NCBI GenBank assembly: GCA_013398295.1
Contig: VZSF01000012.1
Location: 709,066 to 773,065 of the forward strand
Length of the DNA stretch: 64,000 nt
Origin: Chionis minor
Lineage: Eukaryota > Chordata > Aves > Charadriiformes > Chionididae
Direction: 5' to 3'
Part shown: in pieces, positions 51,600-63,697 of the stretch
How the letters are laid out: each line of letters starts with the position of its first letter
Position numbering within the stretch: the stretch's first letter is position 1
Notes under the pieces: model-generated
The model's input: the letters and a program-made list of their open reading frames with translations, nothing else
Databases searched by the model: none
What the model was told of the DNA's origin: nothing
Program-made: the position numbers and the translations under genes

Positions 51600-53520
51600 A
51601 CAGTTTCCATAAATAAAGTGCTGCAATTGTGCTCTCCCTCCCTGATGGCTGCATAGGATGGAGTTCACCTAGAGCCGTTTCAGTTCATTACTTTCTCTTT
51701 CTGTCTTTATTTCCATCTATTCCCACTACTATTGCTTTTTCCCCCAGCCAGCTTTTAGCTCTGTACCATAGCAATGCCTCTTCCAAAGCTGCATTCCAAG
51801 CAGTTACCACGTTTGCTTCAGACTCCATCAAATATTTCTGTTGCCTTGGTGAGAGCATGTACCAAAGAAATTCTCTCTTAATGCTGGGACCCAAAAGGGC
51901 AGAGAGCTACAGATCCATCACAGTCCTCTTGTGAACATACTCAGTCCAGTTATGGACACGGAAAGCTCTGCTGTGCCAAATTCTTTGTTTCTTTTTCTGG
52001 TCCAGTGAAAAGTCACGATCTTGTATCCCCGTGACCACTTCTGAAAGACTTAAGCCTGAGGTGCACTAACTCCAGCTTTTTCCTTACACTGCCACAAGGG
52101 TGCTAAGGTGCTGCAAGCCCTGGATTCACTGACCGCGGTGGGTGGGTTACTGAGACTGGCTGGAAGCGCCACAGCTCCAGCTCACACTGTTGAGACCAAA
52201 GTAAAAAGTCAGTAGAGGTCCACTTCCTCCATTTCTTTGCCAGCATCAAGGCACACAGTTCCTCGGTTGTGACATCTCTTGCACCTTTTGGCCTTGAGAG
52301 CATTCCCCTTACAAGAACTGATGCTGACATCAAGAACAACCATCTCTCTTCCAGTGGCTCTGTGGCAGGCTACTGGATCCGTGTCTAGCATTTACTCTGC
52401 TGCTGAGGCCTGATGCCCTTCAGAGGATGCCAAAGGGTTTGGACGCTTCAGGTTGGCGATTTCAGCATCGCCAGGTCAAGCGTTTTGTAGGAAATACGTT
52501 CACAGTGGGACAGAACTGTTACCTGTACAAGATCCTCCAGTTTGGAGTCTGCCTAGCGCTGAGGATGTTAACAAGATGCTGGCAGTGGTTGCAGCCAGCC
52601 AGCCGGGAGCACCCTGGATTGTCTCGGTGCAGCCTCGGATCACACGTTTCATGGTAGTGAGATTCTGCGTAGCTCCTTGAGTCACATATGTCATATGGCA
52701 GCATATGTCTAGCTCGTGTCAGATGTCAATACAGACCTGCCTGTACTCTTTGAGTCGCCCTAGGAGAAGACACCTTCTGAGCATGAGAGGTGACACGTTC
52801 CTGTGCCAGTGGGGAAACCCAGCCAGAATATGCAAGTAGTCACTCTTCTGTTTTTCTTGTCTATCCAGTTTCCTTCTGATACATCTATCACTCCAGGAGC
52901 GGCGGCTTAGCCAATAGTCCTTCATGAATGAAAAGTTTCAAATCAATATCTTGGAACTGAGGGCAGTACAAAATCCATGCAGAATGTTGGCCTTGTCTCT
53001 ATGGACACGGTGTCTAAGACATGACCAGCAATACTAATACCGTTTACTGCAGCAACACTTAAAGTGGTATGTGGCCCCTTTTACTCTGGGGGGAAGCGAT
53101 CAACATTTGGAAAGAGTGCCTGGAACCTGGAGCTATATGTTGGAAATCCTATTCCCGTGTATCGTAAACATCCTGAAAGCTGGACTGTATCTTACTGTTG
53201 GATTGCAAATGGGAGATAGCGCTCAATATCCTGAAGGCAGTGGCACGGAGGATGTTCTGAGATAGACCTCTTTAGCTTAGGCATTGATGAAAGGTGCCAG
53301 AGCTTCTCCAGAACCAGATGGTGTCCTGAGTTTCTGTTGGGTGTAGTCCTGGTCCTCTGGGCTGAAGTCCTAGTGCTCCTGCCAGTTCTTCTTGTTCTGA
53401 GAGAATTACTTAGAGCAAGACAGAACGGAGGTATCACCATTGCGGAGACATTTAGACTAACAACATCCCTCTGGCACGTCAGGGCAGAGCCTAAACTTTG
53501 CCTTACAATATTCATGTAGG
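51600..53520 (-). pseudogene. Possible decayed coding sequence, family not recognised
   Basis: Compared with the surrounding AT-rich intron, this stretch is visibly richer in G+C. It carries a series of minus-strand frames (53192-53515, 52719-52925, 52500-52704, 52209-52391, 52103-52339) that follow one another in different frames. One intervening translation reads ISIAGHVLDTVSIETRP near 53010, without a start codon. The pattern is what a frameshifted processed pseudogene or old transposon gene could look like, but I recognise no domain, and no poly-A tract or target-site duplication is obvious. It could equally be ordinary intron with an elevated G+C content. Confidence 0.25.
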
Positions 53521-54543
53521 AAATGTTTTAGAACAGAGCGTCAGCCCAGCTGTGCACACTTCACGTCATGGGATGGATACTGGGTGGCTCTCCTTGCTAA
53601 CTCAGGTCTGCTTTTACTATTATCAAAATAAAAACTAGGCTCTAAAATACATGGTGATAGTAATCTCACCATTCTGAACTTACATTAAGAGATGGAAAAA
53701 GAAATTCCTTATGATGGAAATTAAATCCTTGCTCAGATAAAAGCAGCATTAAATCTGCAGATTTCAGCCGGCCAGGAATCCGCTCACTTTTTCTGTGTGT
53801 GTTTACAGAAGTATGCACATGAATAATTGTTGGTAAATGCAGCCCTTAGCAAGTAAGTTTTTGAAAAGGTGGTACCATTTAGCAGAAGGGAGTTCTCTTG
53901 TGTTTCACCCTTTTCCAAACTGCACTGCAATTCAATGAGCCTATCTTTGCGCTGCTGTTTCCAGTGACACAAATACATCTATGGCTCATAACAACATTTT
54001 GCATGCTCAGGATCGTGAAGTTGTATATTTTTGGATGGATAAATCATCACGCCCTAGTTAGAACTGAATCTAGCCATGCCATTCTGACCGTGCTTTTTCT
54101 AACCTCTGCAGAGGAAAAGTAATGTAAATTAAATTTAAAAGGTTCTCTATGCTTTCATCTGATAGGAATTACAAAGCTTAACTGCTTTAAATGCTTCATT
54201 TTTGTTAACAGCAGACATTGATAGTATTTTGAAAGCTCTCCACTGATATTTGCTGAATATGTGTCTGAAGGGATCATAATAAAAATCTTGTAGGGCAGCA
54301 GAAGTCCACATTGGAGGAGGGAAAAAATAAAAAATGCCTGTGTTCTGAATCTTACAAGGAAAAGCTTATTAATGTCAAACCTTGAACTGCAGCAAATATC
54401 AATGCTGATGCAACCCAATTATACTTTACTGAACACAAAGCCCAAGGGGTTGAGGGTAAGAGCGTCTTGCTTAACAAGTTAGATCTACATTTTTCCCTGA
54501 TGAATGAGAAACACACAATTCATGATTCTTTCCATGGTTACAG

Positions 54544-54620
54544 AAATCCAGAGCAAGCGTCAGGAAAGAAAGAGAAGAAGTACAGCAAATCCAGCCTACA
54601 GTGGACTCTTGGAAACAGAG
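54544..54620 (+). CDS. PHF21B: PHF21B coding exon, basic RKR block conserved with PHF21A
   Basis: A 77-base exon starting with two bases that complete the Glu codon of the previous exon, then 25 codons ending in phase 0. The acceptor is 'ctttccatggttacag' and the donor gtactt. The product contains [20 protein letters not shown] followed by LLETE. The first part is shared almost unchanged by PHF21A and PHF21B. The strongly basic KRQERKRR is a likely nuclear-localisation or nucleic-acid contact segment, which is an inference. In PHF21A the next coding region can include an AT-hook (RKRGRPPK); no such motif follows here, consistent with PHF21B. Confidence 0.97.
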
Positions 54621-57443
54621 GTACTTTATCATTCACTTTTTTTACCACAGTTCTATTTCATGTCAATACAAGGTTTAAGTGCTTCTTATTACAAAAGTAT
54701 ATATGAATGCAGAACCACACATTTACTTGTAAAGAGATATTGATGTGGAAAAATAAAGAAAAGATTTCATTTCAGTAGCTAAGCAACAGGTTTTCACCCC
54801 ACAACATCACTTGCTTCAAACTAGAATTAATCTTAGTTTTAATAAAGGCCAAAAGGACTAAATTAATGTGTGACCTAATTACTCTTTCACCCACGCAGAC
54901 GGTCCCTTTAGGTCAGAACTGAAGAACAGAAGTGCTGCATTTTGTTCAGACTTGCATTGCTATTTCTCTTTTCCTATGTGCCAAATAATAAATGGAAAAC
55001 TTTGCTTTTTTTATTAGTGGCATTCATAAAAGGGATGTGTTAGTTTAAGAATCAGCGTGCTCTGCAGGGGGTATGGAAGCCTGCATAATAAAAATAATAA
55101 TGCATAATTAAAAATAAAATGCACTGGATAATTTCTGTTGTGTGTTACACTTACGCTGTTAACATTTATGGATGTAGCAAAATTTGGTCCTACATAATAT
55201 TGGATTGTAAACCTGGTGTAAAAGCAGCATATAAATACACTTAACTTTTTCTGATGTTGTTTTTTTCTTTGTTTCTGAACTGACATGTAGGCATTTATCC
55301 AGCTTATTAAAATTCCACCTTTAAAATTTCACCATAGTTTGCGGTTACTATTTGAGGTTCCTACAGGAATTAAACTGATTTGCAGCCAGCTCTCTGTTTA
55401 AGCAGGATTTATCTCTATTCTGAGTTCTTTAAACCTTAAGAAAGTGACTTTTCTTTATTTAGGTACCGGAGATGTAGAATTTTTGGTATGCCAACATTTC
55501 AGATTCCTATGTTTGTTGCCAGACAGGAGACAGATAGGGCTAAGAAGAAACCCCCTACTGTAGTCAAGTTTCTTAGTGGTTTGATTGGGTTTTTTTGAAT
55601 TTATTAGAGATTTTTGTACTCTAGAGCAGCTCAGGGCATTTGAATTCTTCAGAACTCCTCAACTTTTCTTTAGTGACCTCTTCAGAGCAAATACTGGTGT
55701 CCAGACGCCCAGTATTTAACACAGGAACCTTAGCCTTGCTAGTATTAGATTGGTCGTCTCTCCTCTTAGACCTTTTTTGTCCTGATAAGTTTATTTAAAT
55801 ACTTGCAGCAGAGTTTTGTGGCATAGTCTGATCAGCATTTGCAAGAAACTCAATTATCTTAGAGCAGGGATAGTGGAGGTGATGGAGTAGGTCTGCTGCA
55901 CCCCTAGTTCATACATCTCAGTATATCTATTCTCAAAAGCATATCCTGAAATGAAAGATGGCATGGAGAAAGAAATGTCTGTGAAAGAGTCCTGTGGCTG
56001 ATCAGCTGTGTCCTCATTAGGAGTTGTCATTAAGTACTGACCATGGGGAATGCTGTTCAAGTAAAATGGAGGCAGATGGTTTTTCTCTGATCAATTAGCT
56101 GCTCAGATTGATTTGCTAATCAGTGAGTTGAGGTATTTTGTGGCATTTCAGGCATTTTGGTGCAGTTTAATTTACGGTTAGTCTACTGAATGATCTTTAA
56201 TTCATGATTGTTTAAATTGAAATTGCATATAAATTAGACTTTTTATTTGCCAACGCCCCTCAAAACGGCAGGAGCTCAGCATCTGTAGTGGTGATGCTAA
56301 CTTCCTTGATTACAGAAATGTGATCACAGTCCCATGTCTTCCCTGGAATGTTGTGCTTTTTCTTTTCAAAGGTTTTTTTCTGTTAAAAAAATTGAGATAC
56401 CGTTCTAGTTTCCCACCCTCCATAACTTTTTTTTTTCTTTTGTCTTTGCATAGGAAAGGGTTGATTTTCAGGCTGTGTGTTTTTTGAAGGAAGAAACATC
56501 AGTTCAAAATTCATTAACAGGCTGGCAGGCACCTGTGTAGAAGAGAATAGTTTACTCGCCACAGAATAAATCCTTTATTAGCAAAAACCCTCTAATTTTC
56601 CTCCAAGTGGAGTCTAACAATATCTAATGGAGGAAAATGGTACTCTTTCCAGTCCTGCTGTACAAGTATTGGATGGCTCAGAGAAACAATTAGGGGTTAC
56701 AAAGACTGTTAATGAAGCCTGGGTAGCTATTGACCAACAGCTTTTACCATCTGATAAGTTGGCGATGGGCTGCATTAAATTAGTTAAGCATCTCAGTCAG
56801 GTTTCCTGTGGTCTGTGTTTGCAAGTCTGAAAGTCTTTGGTGACCTCAGCAGATTGAGGTCCTAGAGGTCATACACATTAACTTCTGAAAGAGAAATATT
56901 TTGCGTAGGCCCTAACACGTTGCTTGCAAACAAAATACGTTCCTACCAACTGTAGGCAAGTGTCACAGAAGCTAGTGATGTTTTTCTGCAGGTTCATCGC
57001 CATTTCTGTATATGCAAATAAACACGCCATCTCACAGCATCATTACATTTTTTTCCTTATGGACATTATGGACATTATTTATCTGCTAGGTTTGGAGCTA
57101 CTGTTGCTGTTGCCTTGCTCTTACTGACCTTTGCAACTCAAAGGGCGGGGGGGGGGGCTCAATCATATGGGACTCAATCAATAGAATTTTCAATTTCCAT
57201 TTCTCTCGTTAATAAAATCTAACGTACATCAAACTGTTCTAATGAAGGATTGTTAGACAGGTAAATAATATATCTGTTTGTGTGACTGTCTCAGGGGTTA
57301 GCAACAAATGCTAAGTTATAGAACTGGCTTCCGGAGAGCCAGTTCTGTAGGAGGGAAGCTCACGGAGGTCGTTAATATGAAATGGTAAGAGACAACCAGA
57401 GCACTTTTCAATGACACTGTGGTTGTTTTCTTTTCCCTTGTAG
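54621..57443 (+). other. PHF21B: PHF21B intron
   Basis: An intron of about 2.8 kb, phase 0. It contains an 11-base G run (57147-57157) and a short perfect inverted repeat (57320-57346) close to the 3' end. No exon or transposon is recognised. Confidence 0.8.
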
Positions 57444-57498
57444 CGGAAACGCCTTGCATCAAATTATTTGAATAACCCCTTGTTCCTTTCAACAAGAG
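57444..57498 (+). CDS. PHF21B: PHF21B coding exon, RKRLASNYLNNPLFLSTR
   Basis: A 55-base exon with 18 codons plus one base. It has a strong acceptor ('ttgttttcttttcccttgtag') and the consensus donor gtaagc. It encodes RKRLASNYLNNPLFLSTR, matching human PHF21B (where the last part reads LFLTAR, from memory). The trailing G combines with the first two bases of the 23-base exon at 61051 to make Ala. It is another short exon that could only be placed from the conserved peptide and splice phases. Confidence 0.95.
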
Positions 57499-60400
57499 GT
57501 AAGCATATTTTAAAATGAATGTACTACTATTCTAATGACATGTTAAATATTTATTAGTAGGATTTCATATGAATTACTGCTAGGGGATCATAGGGCATTA
57601 CTTTGTGTAAGATCCCTGCACTTTTTAGTGTGCAGTGAAAATAGATGGTTTTGCTGCAAAAACATTTGAAGGATAAGGCTAAAGTTCAAAACTGTGGAGA
57701 AAGGAATCCAAAATCTCTGCAATCAGTGGAAAATCTGATCTCTGGTAAAGTAAGCACCATGCAGTGAGAGGACTGTTTGAAGAAGGCAGTGTTGCTAACC
57801 GCAAGGGCTTAAAAATATATATTGAAAAACTGGGATTTAAAAAATAATTACTGTTCTAGGCTTTTCATTTGTCACTTTTCATCAGCTTTAAGAAACTGCT
57901 GTCCATCCTCAAGGGCTAGAAATTTACCATACCTTTTGCTTTATAAACAATGGCTGAAAAAACACACAATTTTCCTAACTGCAAGAGCTGGAGCCATAAA
58001 TGTAGATTTGATGGCCTTGAAGATGCCTTCCAATCTTGTATTTATAAGAACTTCAGATGGTGAAATTTTCATGGTAAAGCCTTGAGAGTGAACAACGCAG
58101 AGGAGCCGTTTGGGGATGATGATGATTACCTCGTGTGAAGAAGCTGATTCCAGGAAAAACGTGCCATGTTTAGAGAGGGCAAAAAGTTGGGAGATGGGAG
58201 ATGAAAGAAGGAGAACACTGAGTACAGTTTAATTCTTCAGACTAGGCCCGTGTAGGATTTTAAGAGAGAAAGGGAGAAGTTTGAGTTGCATTTCAGAAGA
58301 GGAGGGACGGCCAGTAAAGAAATGTGATTGTGTCCTTGCCCTCCTGTTGCCTTTCTAACTTAGGCTCTATTGTGGTGCCTTAGAGGTAAGGGAAGACAGG
58401 CCTTTTTCTAAGCCAAATATTATTTCAGTATTAGGAGCATTTACAGCGATGATTTCAATTAAGACATGAAGTTTTGACAGTTTTCCGGTGTTTGCTTGAT
58501 ATCCCTGTCAAGTGTCACGTTTAGTGCTTGAGATTCACCTTTCTGGCCCTGCCTTGAATTCCTGCGCCAGGGGATCACCAGCTGAAATGCAGCGGTGCTT
58601 CTCTCCACCTTCAAAACTTCATTGTGCTAGATGCAGACAATTGGCCTACTTACTGTATGCCTCTAATGCGTAGGGTCTCGGGGGACAGGAGAGGTTATTA
58701 CATAGTAAACAGCTATGATGACATGCCTCTTAGCAGGAGCTCATGCTCCTGTGAGCCCCAGTGGAAAAAAAAACATTATTCCTGGCTTAGTTTTATCTTC
58801 AAAATTAAAATTACAATTTATTATTTGTCTTATCATAGCACTTGTTTTTCTCATGTAAACACATGGGAAAAGCAGGAGAGAATGGCAATGTTAGCAAGCC
58901 ATGCTGTTAGTCCCTCGGTGGATTTTGTCTACGTTAGGGTTTGATATCTCTGACCTTCTTTCTACCATGGGTTTGCCATTTCATTTGCAAGGAAGTAGGT
59001 GGGTGGCGGAGCTCCAGTGATACGGCCGTTGCAGAGCCGCTCAGAAATCGGCACTCTCTCTCCTTAATTGTTAATTTGTCTTCAAGTCCTGTATCTTTGC
59101 TTTTCCCAGCATCCAGAATGCATGCTAGGATTCTGCATATTCTGACAATTTTAAGCTGGACTTCTTTATAGCAGAACTCCCTGCCTCTGCAGGGGTTTAT
59201 TAGCTACGTGAATTGTTGTGGTAGATGCTCTGTAAACTCTGAACCAAAGGCAGATGCTGTCCCAGACAGCTTGGCACTGCAGTGGTGTACTTGTCAGCCT
59301 TCAGTGCAGAGCTGGCCTCCTCTTCTCTTATAAAACCCTTATTTAAAAAAAATTGTCCTCGGTTTCATTTTTCAGGAGCTTGAAGGCAGAAGTGAATGTA
59401 TTTTCAAATGTTTAAAACTTTTTAGGAAAAGTGAGCTGAAAAGAGAAATAAACAAACTGAAAAAAATCCCTCTGAAGTACCGGAAATGGCTGTCATTTCC
59501 AGAAATGCAGAAGAGAACAATTCTTGTAAATTTTCAGCAAAATGTCAATTAATCAGGATTCATTTATCTGGAAATGTCTTACCTGAAATGAGGTCATATC
59601 CCCTGACATGTATCGTTTGTAGGAAAGACTCTTCAATTATCAAGCCCCTGTTTATCTGAATAACATTTATATCCCCTGAGTAATCACAGTGTCGTGTCTT
59701 GGTGGATCTCAGTGTGTGTATATGAAGTGACATGTACAGATTTTATAAGTCTGCAATTATTTATGGAACTCGTTGTCAAAGGACACTGCAATTGTTGGAA
59801 AAAGCAGACAAATTTATGGAAGAAAAAAAATTGGTCTAAGGCTGTTAAATATAAAAATGAAGATGCAAACTCCAGGTTAAGGAAGCCCACAAACTGCTAG
59901 CGTCTGAAAGGATACTTTTGGAGTAGAAAAATTTACTCTGTGCTTGCCCTATTCTTGCACTCTGTGCATGAGTGGCAGCACTGGATGCTGGTAGCAGAGA
60001 ACCCTGGGCTTTCACCTAACTGAGGTGAAGCTGTTCCTTCATTCTTATGTTCCTCTTTTTACATGCATGTGAGATGTGAATGTGTCTGCATCTTCATGTG
60101 TATGAAACAAACATGTAACAGCAGGTTGGTTCGTATATAAAAGATCATATTGTGGCAGCTATAGTTCCATTTGTGATCAGAGAGGGAGCTGAAGAAGGAC
60201 AGAAATATCAGCTTGGTCATCTCCACTTTAATCTGAAGAAAGGCCTCTCCATCAGCTGTTTGTCACTGGGACAGCATGCACCAGCCTCTTACAAATCAGC
60301 AGCAAAAATTACAACCCGCTCTGTGGTTTCCATAAAGATGTTAAAAATGTCTCGCTTTTTATTTTTGGACCAAAGAGTGATGAATTTCACAAATATTTTT

Positions 60401-61050
60401 ATGAAAGGCTTGGCCTGCTTTCCAGTGAGCCCTGATGGTTCTTGTTCCTATCAGGCTGTGAATGTAATCACTACAGACTCAGTTCACCAGAAGGTCAGAA
60501 AATCTTGGCGGTTTGGGTGGGATTGGTTTGATGATAAAGGGTTGATGATAGCATAAAGCTCAGTCACACAAGTCGTTGGCCATTTTGGCCATGAATCAGC
60601 TGAACATTTAAACGTGTTTATCGGTAAGTCAGCGGCACCACTTTCATACTCCAAGTTAAGCACCTGCTTAAGTGCCTTGCTGGTTCAGGGCCAGACTGTT
60701 CATCACCCAGCAGGCTGAAGTCCTTAAGGAAGACTTTTGGACCAGTGACACACAGAGAGGAGGTCCGCATGAACATTTGTGAAAATTTGAAATGGAGTCT
60801 GTGCTTCTCATACAATGACTTTTTAGCATCAGATCTTCAGACACAGGATTCCTGCAATGTAAATTTTTAGATCTCAAATGCTAATTCCACTGCTTGCTGT
60901 TGCATTCTTTCCTGCCTGCATTAATTTTGGCAATGTCCTGATCTCTTGTGTCACAGCTTGACTAAAATTACTCCCGTAGTTGACAACTAGCATTCATGGC
61001 AGTGATGCATTTCCCACTAATCTATTCTCTGCCCTTCTTTCATATGCTAG
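57499..61050 (+). other. PHF21B: PHF21B intron
   Basis: An intron of about 3.6 kb, phase 1. The longest open frame is 134 codons on the + strand (60152-60556). It has no recognised domain and no usable splice sites and is probably chance. No transposon is recognised. Confidence 0.75.
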
Positions 61051-61073
61051 CAAATGAGGATCCGTTCTGGAAG
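61051..61073 (+). CDS. PHF21B: PHF21B 23-bp microexon
   Basis: A 23-base microexon: two bases completing Ala from the previous exon, then AAT GAG GAT CCG TTC TGG AAG. It encodes (A)NEDPFWK and corresponds to human ANEDPCWK directly before the PHD finger. The acceptor is 'ccttctttcatatgctag' and the donor gtatgt is strong. Phases fit exactly on both sides (2 at entry, 0 at exit). Skipping it would shift the frame into the PHD exon, so correct inclusion is needed for a full protein. Automated gene callers often miss exons of this size. Confidence 0.93.
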
Positions 61074-62459
61074 GTATGTGTGGCAAAATTTGTGTATTAT
61101 CAGTGTCCTTCACATTCCTGTGTAATTAAGTGCTTGCTTTTGGTTATTGTAGTCTCTATCAAGGTACAAAATTGCAGTATTTTCTTTGCCTTTTCATACT
61201 GCTTGTGTGAAACATTTCCCACTTAAATAAATCTTTGAGCCTCTAAGTTAGAATTTCAAAGAGATGAACTCTTGGGCTTTCCTATCCAAGATTTGAGTTT
61301 AATCCCTTTGTAGAATTCACTGATTGAAAAATTTCTAGTACAGATCTGTGGTTTTAATGAAATATTTAAGAAAAATGAGTAACCATTCTAGTTTGTAGAG
61401 ATTAAATTTCTTTATGTTGAGGTTAAAATTAAGACTTCTTGAGCACATAATTTCTGAAGAGTAATATTTTGGAGAGCAATTTTTTGACAACACTGAGTTA
61501 GAATTCAGGATATAAGGCTGACTAAAACCATCGTGAAACATTATAGTTAATAACCCTAAAAATGAAAATATGCTATTGGAATTAACAAAGGTAAAAAATT
61601 ATTATTCTCCTTCCTGGAAAAGCACTAGGAGAATTTAGGTTTTTTTATAATGATTCACAAGCCATGAGAGTTTCAAAATCAGTATCTCCTTTATTAAAAT
61701 GCACTTAATTATACAAAGAGTAATTAATGTTGCCACCAGATTAGCATAGCAATTTACTACATGACATTGTAACTTTGTTGATGAGTCTTAGTTCATTTTA
61801 TATATTGCTTCAGACAAAGTACTAATCAGTCTTGTTGGAGAAAGGTTGTCAGAGAGTCTGAACAGAGAACAATTAGTGCCAGGGAGAATAAAGAGACAGA
61901 GGAGCCCTCTAGAGGAGCTCACAAAAGAGGGTACATAGCAAAAGGTTGTACTCCAGCATCCTGTTTTCCTAATTGCTCTTTGAGGCAATGGGCATAAAAC
62001 ATGCAACTGTGCTTTTTCCCCCGAAACTTTTCCTTGCTTGCTTCCTTCTACTTTTGACTTGAAGGACAAGTGATCCACATACTGACTTTGATCCATGCTT
62101 CAAAATAGAGTTGCGCATGGTGATGCATGTGTTGGAGTGACACGTTATCAGAAACAAGTGAGATGATTCCTACAGCACAAGCTGCCTATGTTAGTCGACC
62201 CCCTCCTGTGTTTGATTAGTTGATTTTTATTTTTCTGTTTCAATTTATGGAACTTGCTTCTGCCCGGTTTGTTTATTTGTATTTGTTGCTATCATCCACC
62301 ATTATTTCTGTCTTCTACAGTGGCCAGGGTGCTTTTGACAATTAGATTTCATGTTTGAATGAGCCTGTCTGCTGAAACAGTGGCTGTGAATGCTGTCTGG
62401 AGAGAAGTTCTCAATGGTTTGACTTGACCCAAGCCATCCTTCTCCTTCTTCTATTGCAG
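61074..62459 (+). other. PHF21B: PHF21B intron
   Basis: An intron of about 1.4 kb, phase 0, between the microexon and the PHD exon. I see nothing beyond AT-rich unique sequence and short chance frames. Confidence 0.85.
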
Positions 62460-62618
62460 AATGAGATCCACCATGATGAACACTGCACTGCTTGCAAGCG
62501 TGGCGTTAACTTGCAGCCCTGTGGCACATGTCCCAGAGCATATCACCTCAACTGCTTGGACCCGCCCCTCAAAACCGCCCCCAAGGGGGTTTGGGTCTGT
62601 CCAAAGTGCCAACAGAAG
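62460..62618 (+). CDS. PHF21B: PHF21B PHD zinc finger exon
   Basis: A 159-base exon with 53 codons, phase 0 both sides. The acceptor is 'ctccttcttctattgcag' and the donor gtaagc. It holds a complete C4HC3 PHD finger. Counting exon codons, the zinc ligands are Cys9, Cys12, Cys21, Cys24, His29, Cys32, Cys47 and Cys50, and the conserved Trp of PHD fingers is Trp45. The PHF21A/BHC80 PHD reads histone H3 unmethylated at Lys4 in the LSD1-CoREST complex. In this exon the two acidic residues before the first Cys are kept in swapped order (Asp6, Glu7), but the pocket Met of PHF21A is Pro20 and the following Asp is Gly22. The Pro/Gly pair is also what I remember for human PHF21B. The frame runs open past the donor to 62687. 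Confidence 0.98.
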
Positions 62619-63621
62619 GTAAGCTTCATGGGTTGTAGCACGCCAAGAAAAGAAAACTGGAATTTGTGTACCACTAAACTGATCTAGCTGAGGGTCACAG
62701 CTCAGGGGACCACATTAGCTACAGTAATACTGGGAGGTTTTTAGTACAGCTCGCAGCATTTGTTTCTGGTATTTTTGTTGTACTAGAGTTAGAACAGGCA
62801 CTGAGTGCCTTAGCTTCCCTGTAATTGCATCTGCTAGGTTTGTCCTTTAAAAATGTCTCTTCATTTCCTTTGTTTCCCTTCTTAACAGTAAAGCCACCAG
62901 CATGTAGGGTTGCCAGACAAGTAATGTAAATCTTACAGAAGCAGACACTGTTCACCAGTGGATCTGAAAGCTGTGAGGAGAACACTTCCTTTTCTTTAAA
63001 TCGTTTATTACACATAGCTATTGATCATAGCCATGTCAGATGCTAATTTGCCTAGTTGCTGTGAATAATGCTGATTGCATGAACAAAAAAACAGTTACTA
63101 AAACAGTACAGTGTCACTAAATTGCAGAGTGGAGGTTTAAATTTTGTGTCTTAGAGTTCTTTGTATTTAGCATTGAGATCACCATTATGTTCCTGTTGAA
63201 AACGTCAAAGGGAAATTCGAGCATGCAGTTGCAGAGAGCAGAGCAGCCCGTGGTTAGATATGTGCAGTCATGTTTTCATATGGACCCACAACCTCTCCCA
63301 TGCTCAGCAGACAGCACTCCTGACAGCGTGGAGATCTGCTTGTCAGGGGCTGAAGAATGTCTTCTGGCCATGGCAACAAGAAATGAAATATTTGTAACCC
63401 CCTTTTGGCAGTGTTTGGTAGTTCTGTTTACAGTGATGTGTAAAGGAGTAAGCCTCAATGGAGGCTGCTACTCAAATTACTCTCTCGTTACTTTTCAGCT
63501 TGCGAATTCTGAGACAAGGACCCCAGATCTGGTGCTGCAGAGCTGTGAGGCTGGAGGAAGAAAAACATTAATGTGTTATCTTCATAGAGTTCTAACTTCT
63601 TGTTGTTTCCTGGGCTTACAG
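62619..63621 (+). other. PHF21B: PHF21B intron with open frame running into next exon
   Basis: An intron of about 1.0 kb, phase 0. Retaining it from the left would add a stop at 62685-62687. On the right, a frame in phase with the next exon is open from 63187 across 435 intron bases. Confidence 0.8.
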
Positions 63622-63697
63622 GTGTTAAAGAAAGATGACAACGTGCCATGGACTGGAACTCTGGCTATTGTTCACTCTTATGTTACTCATAAAACAG
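63622..63697 (+). CDS. PHF21B: PHF21B coding exon after the PHD finger
   Basis: A 76-base exon with 25 codons plus one base. The acceptor is 'ttgtttcctgggcttacag' and the donor gtaggg. It begins [12 protein letters not shown] and continues [13 protein letters not shown], matching human PHF21B ([24 protein letters not shown], split as remembered) and the equivalent PHF21A segment [13 protein letters not shown]. In the family this leads into a lysine/glutamate-rich coiled coil (starting VKEEEKQKLL in human), whose exon should begin just outside the window. The last base G expects a two-base entry in that next exon. Confidence 0.96.

Larger units (their letters stand above)
48296..54543 (+). other. 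PHF21B: PHF21B intron
   Basis: An intron of about 6.2 kb, phase 1. It holds the GA-rich microsatellite with an embedded single-N junction (51021-51300) and a relatively G+C-rich stretch near 51.6-53.5 kb with interrupted frames on the minus strand. No PHF21B exon is visible inside. Confidence 0.75.

Noticed and set aside
60152..60556. A 134-codon open frame in an intron.
   Set aside because: No recognisable domain, no promoter or splice context, and composition like its surroundings. Probably a chance frame.
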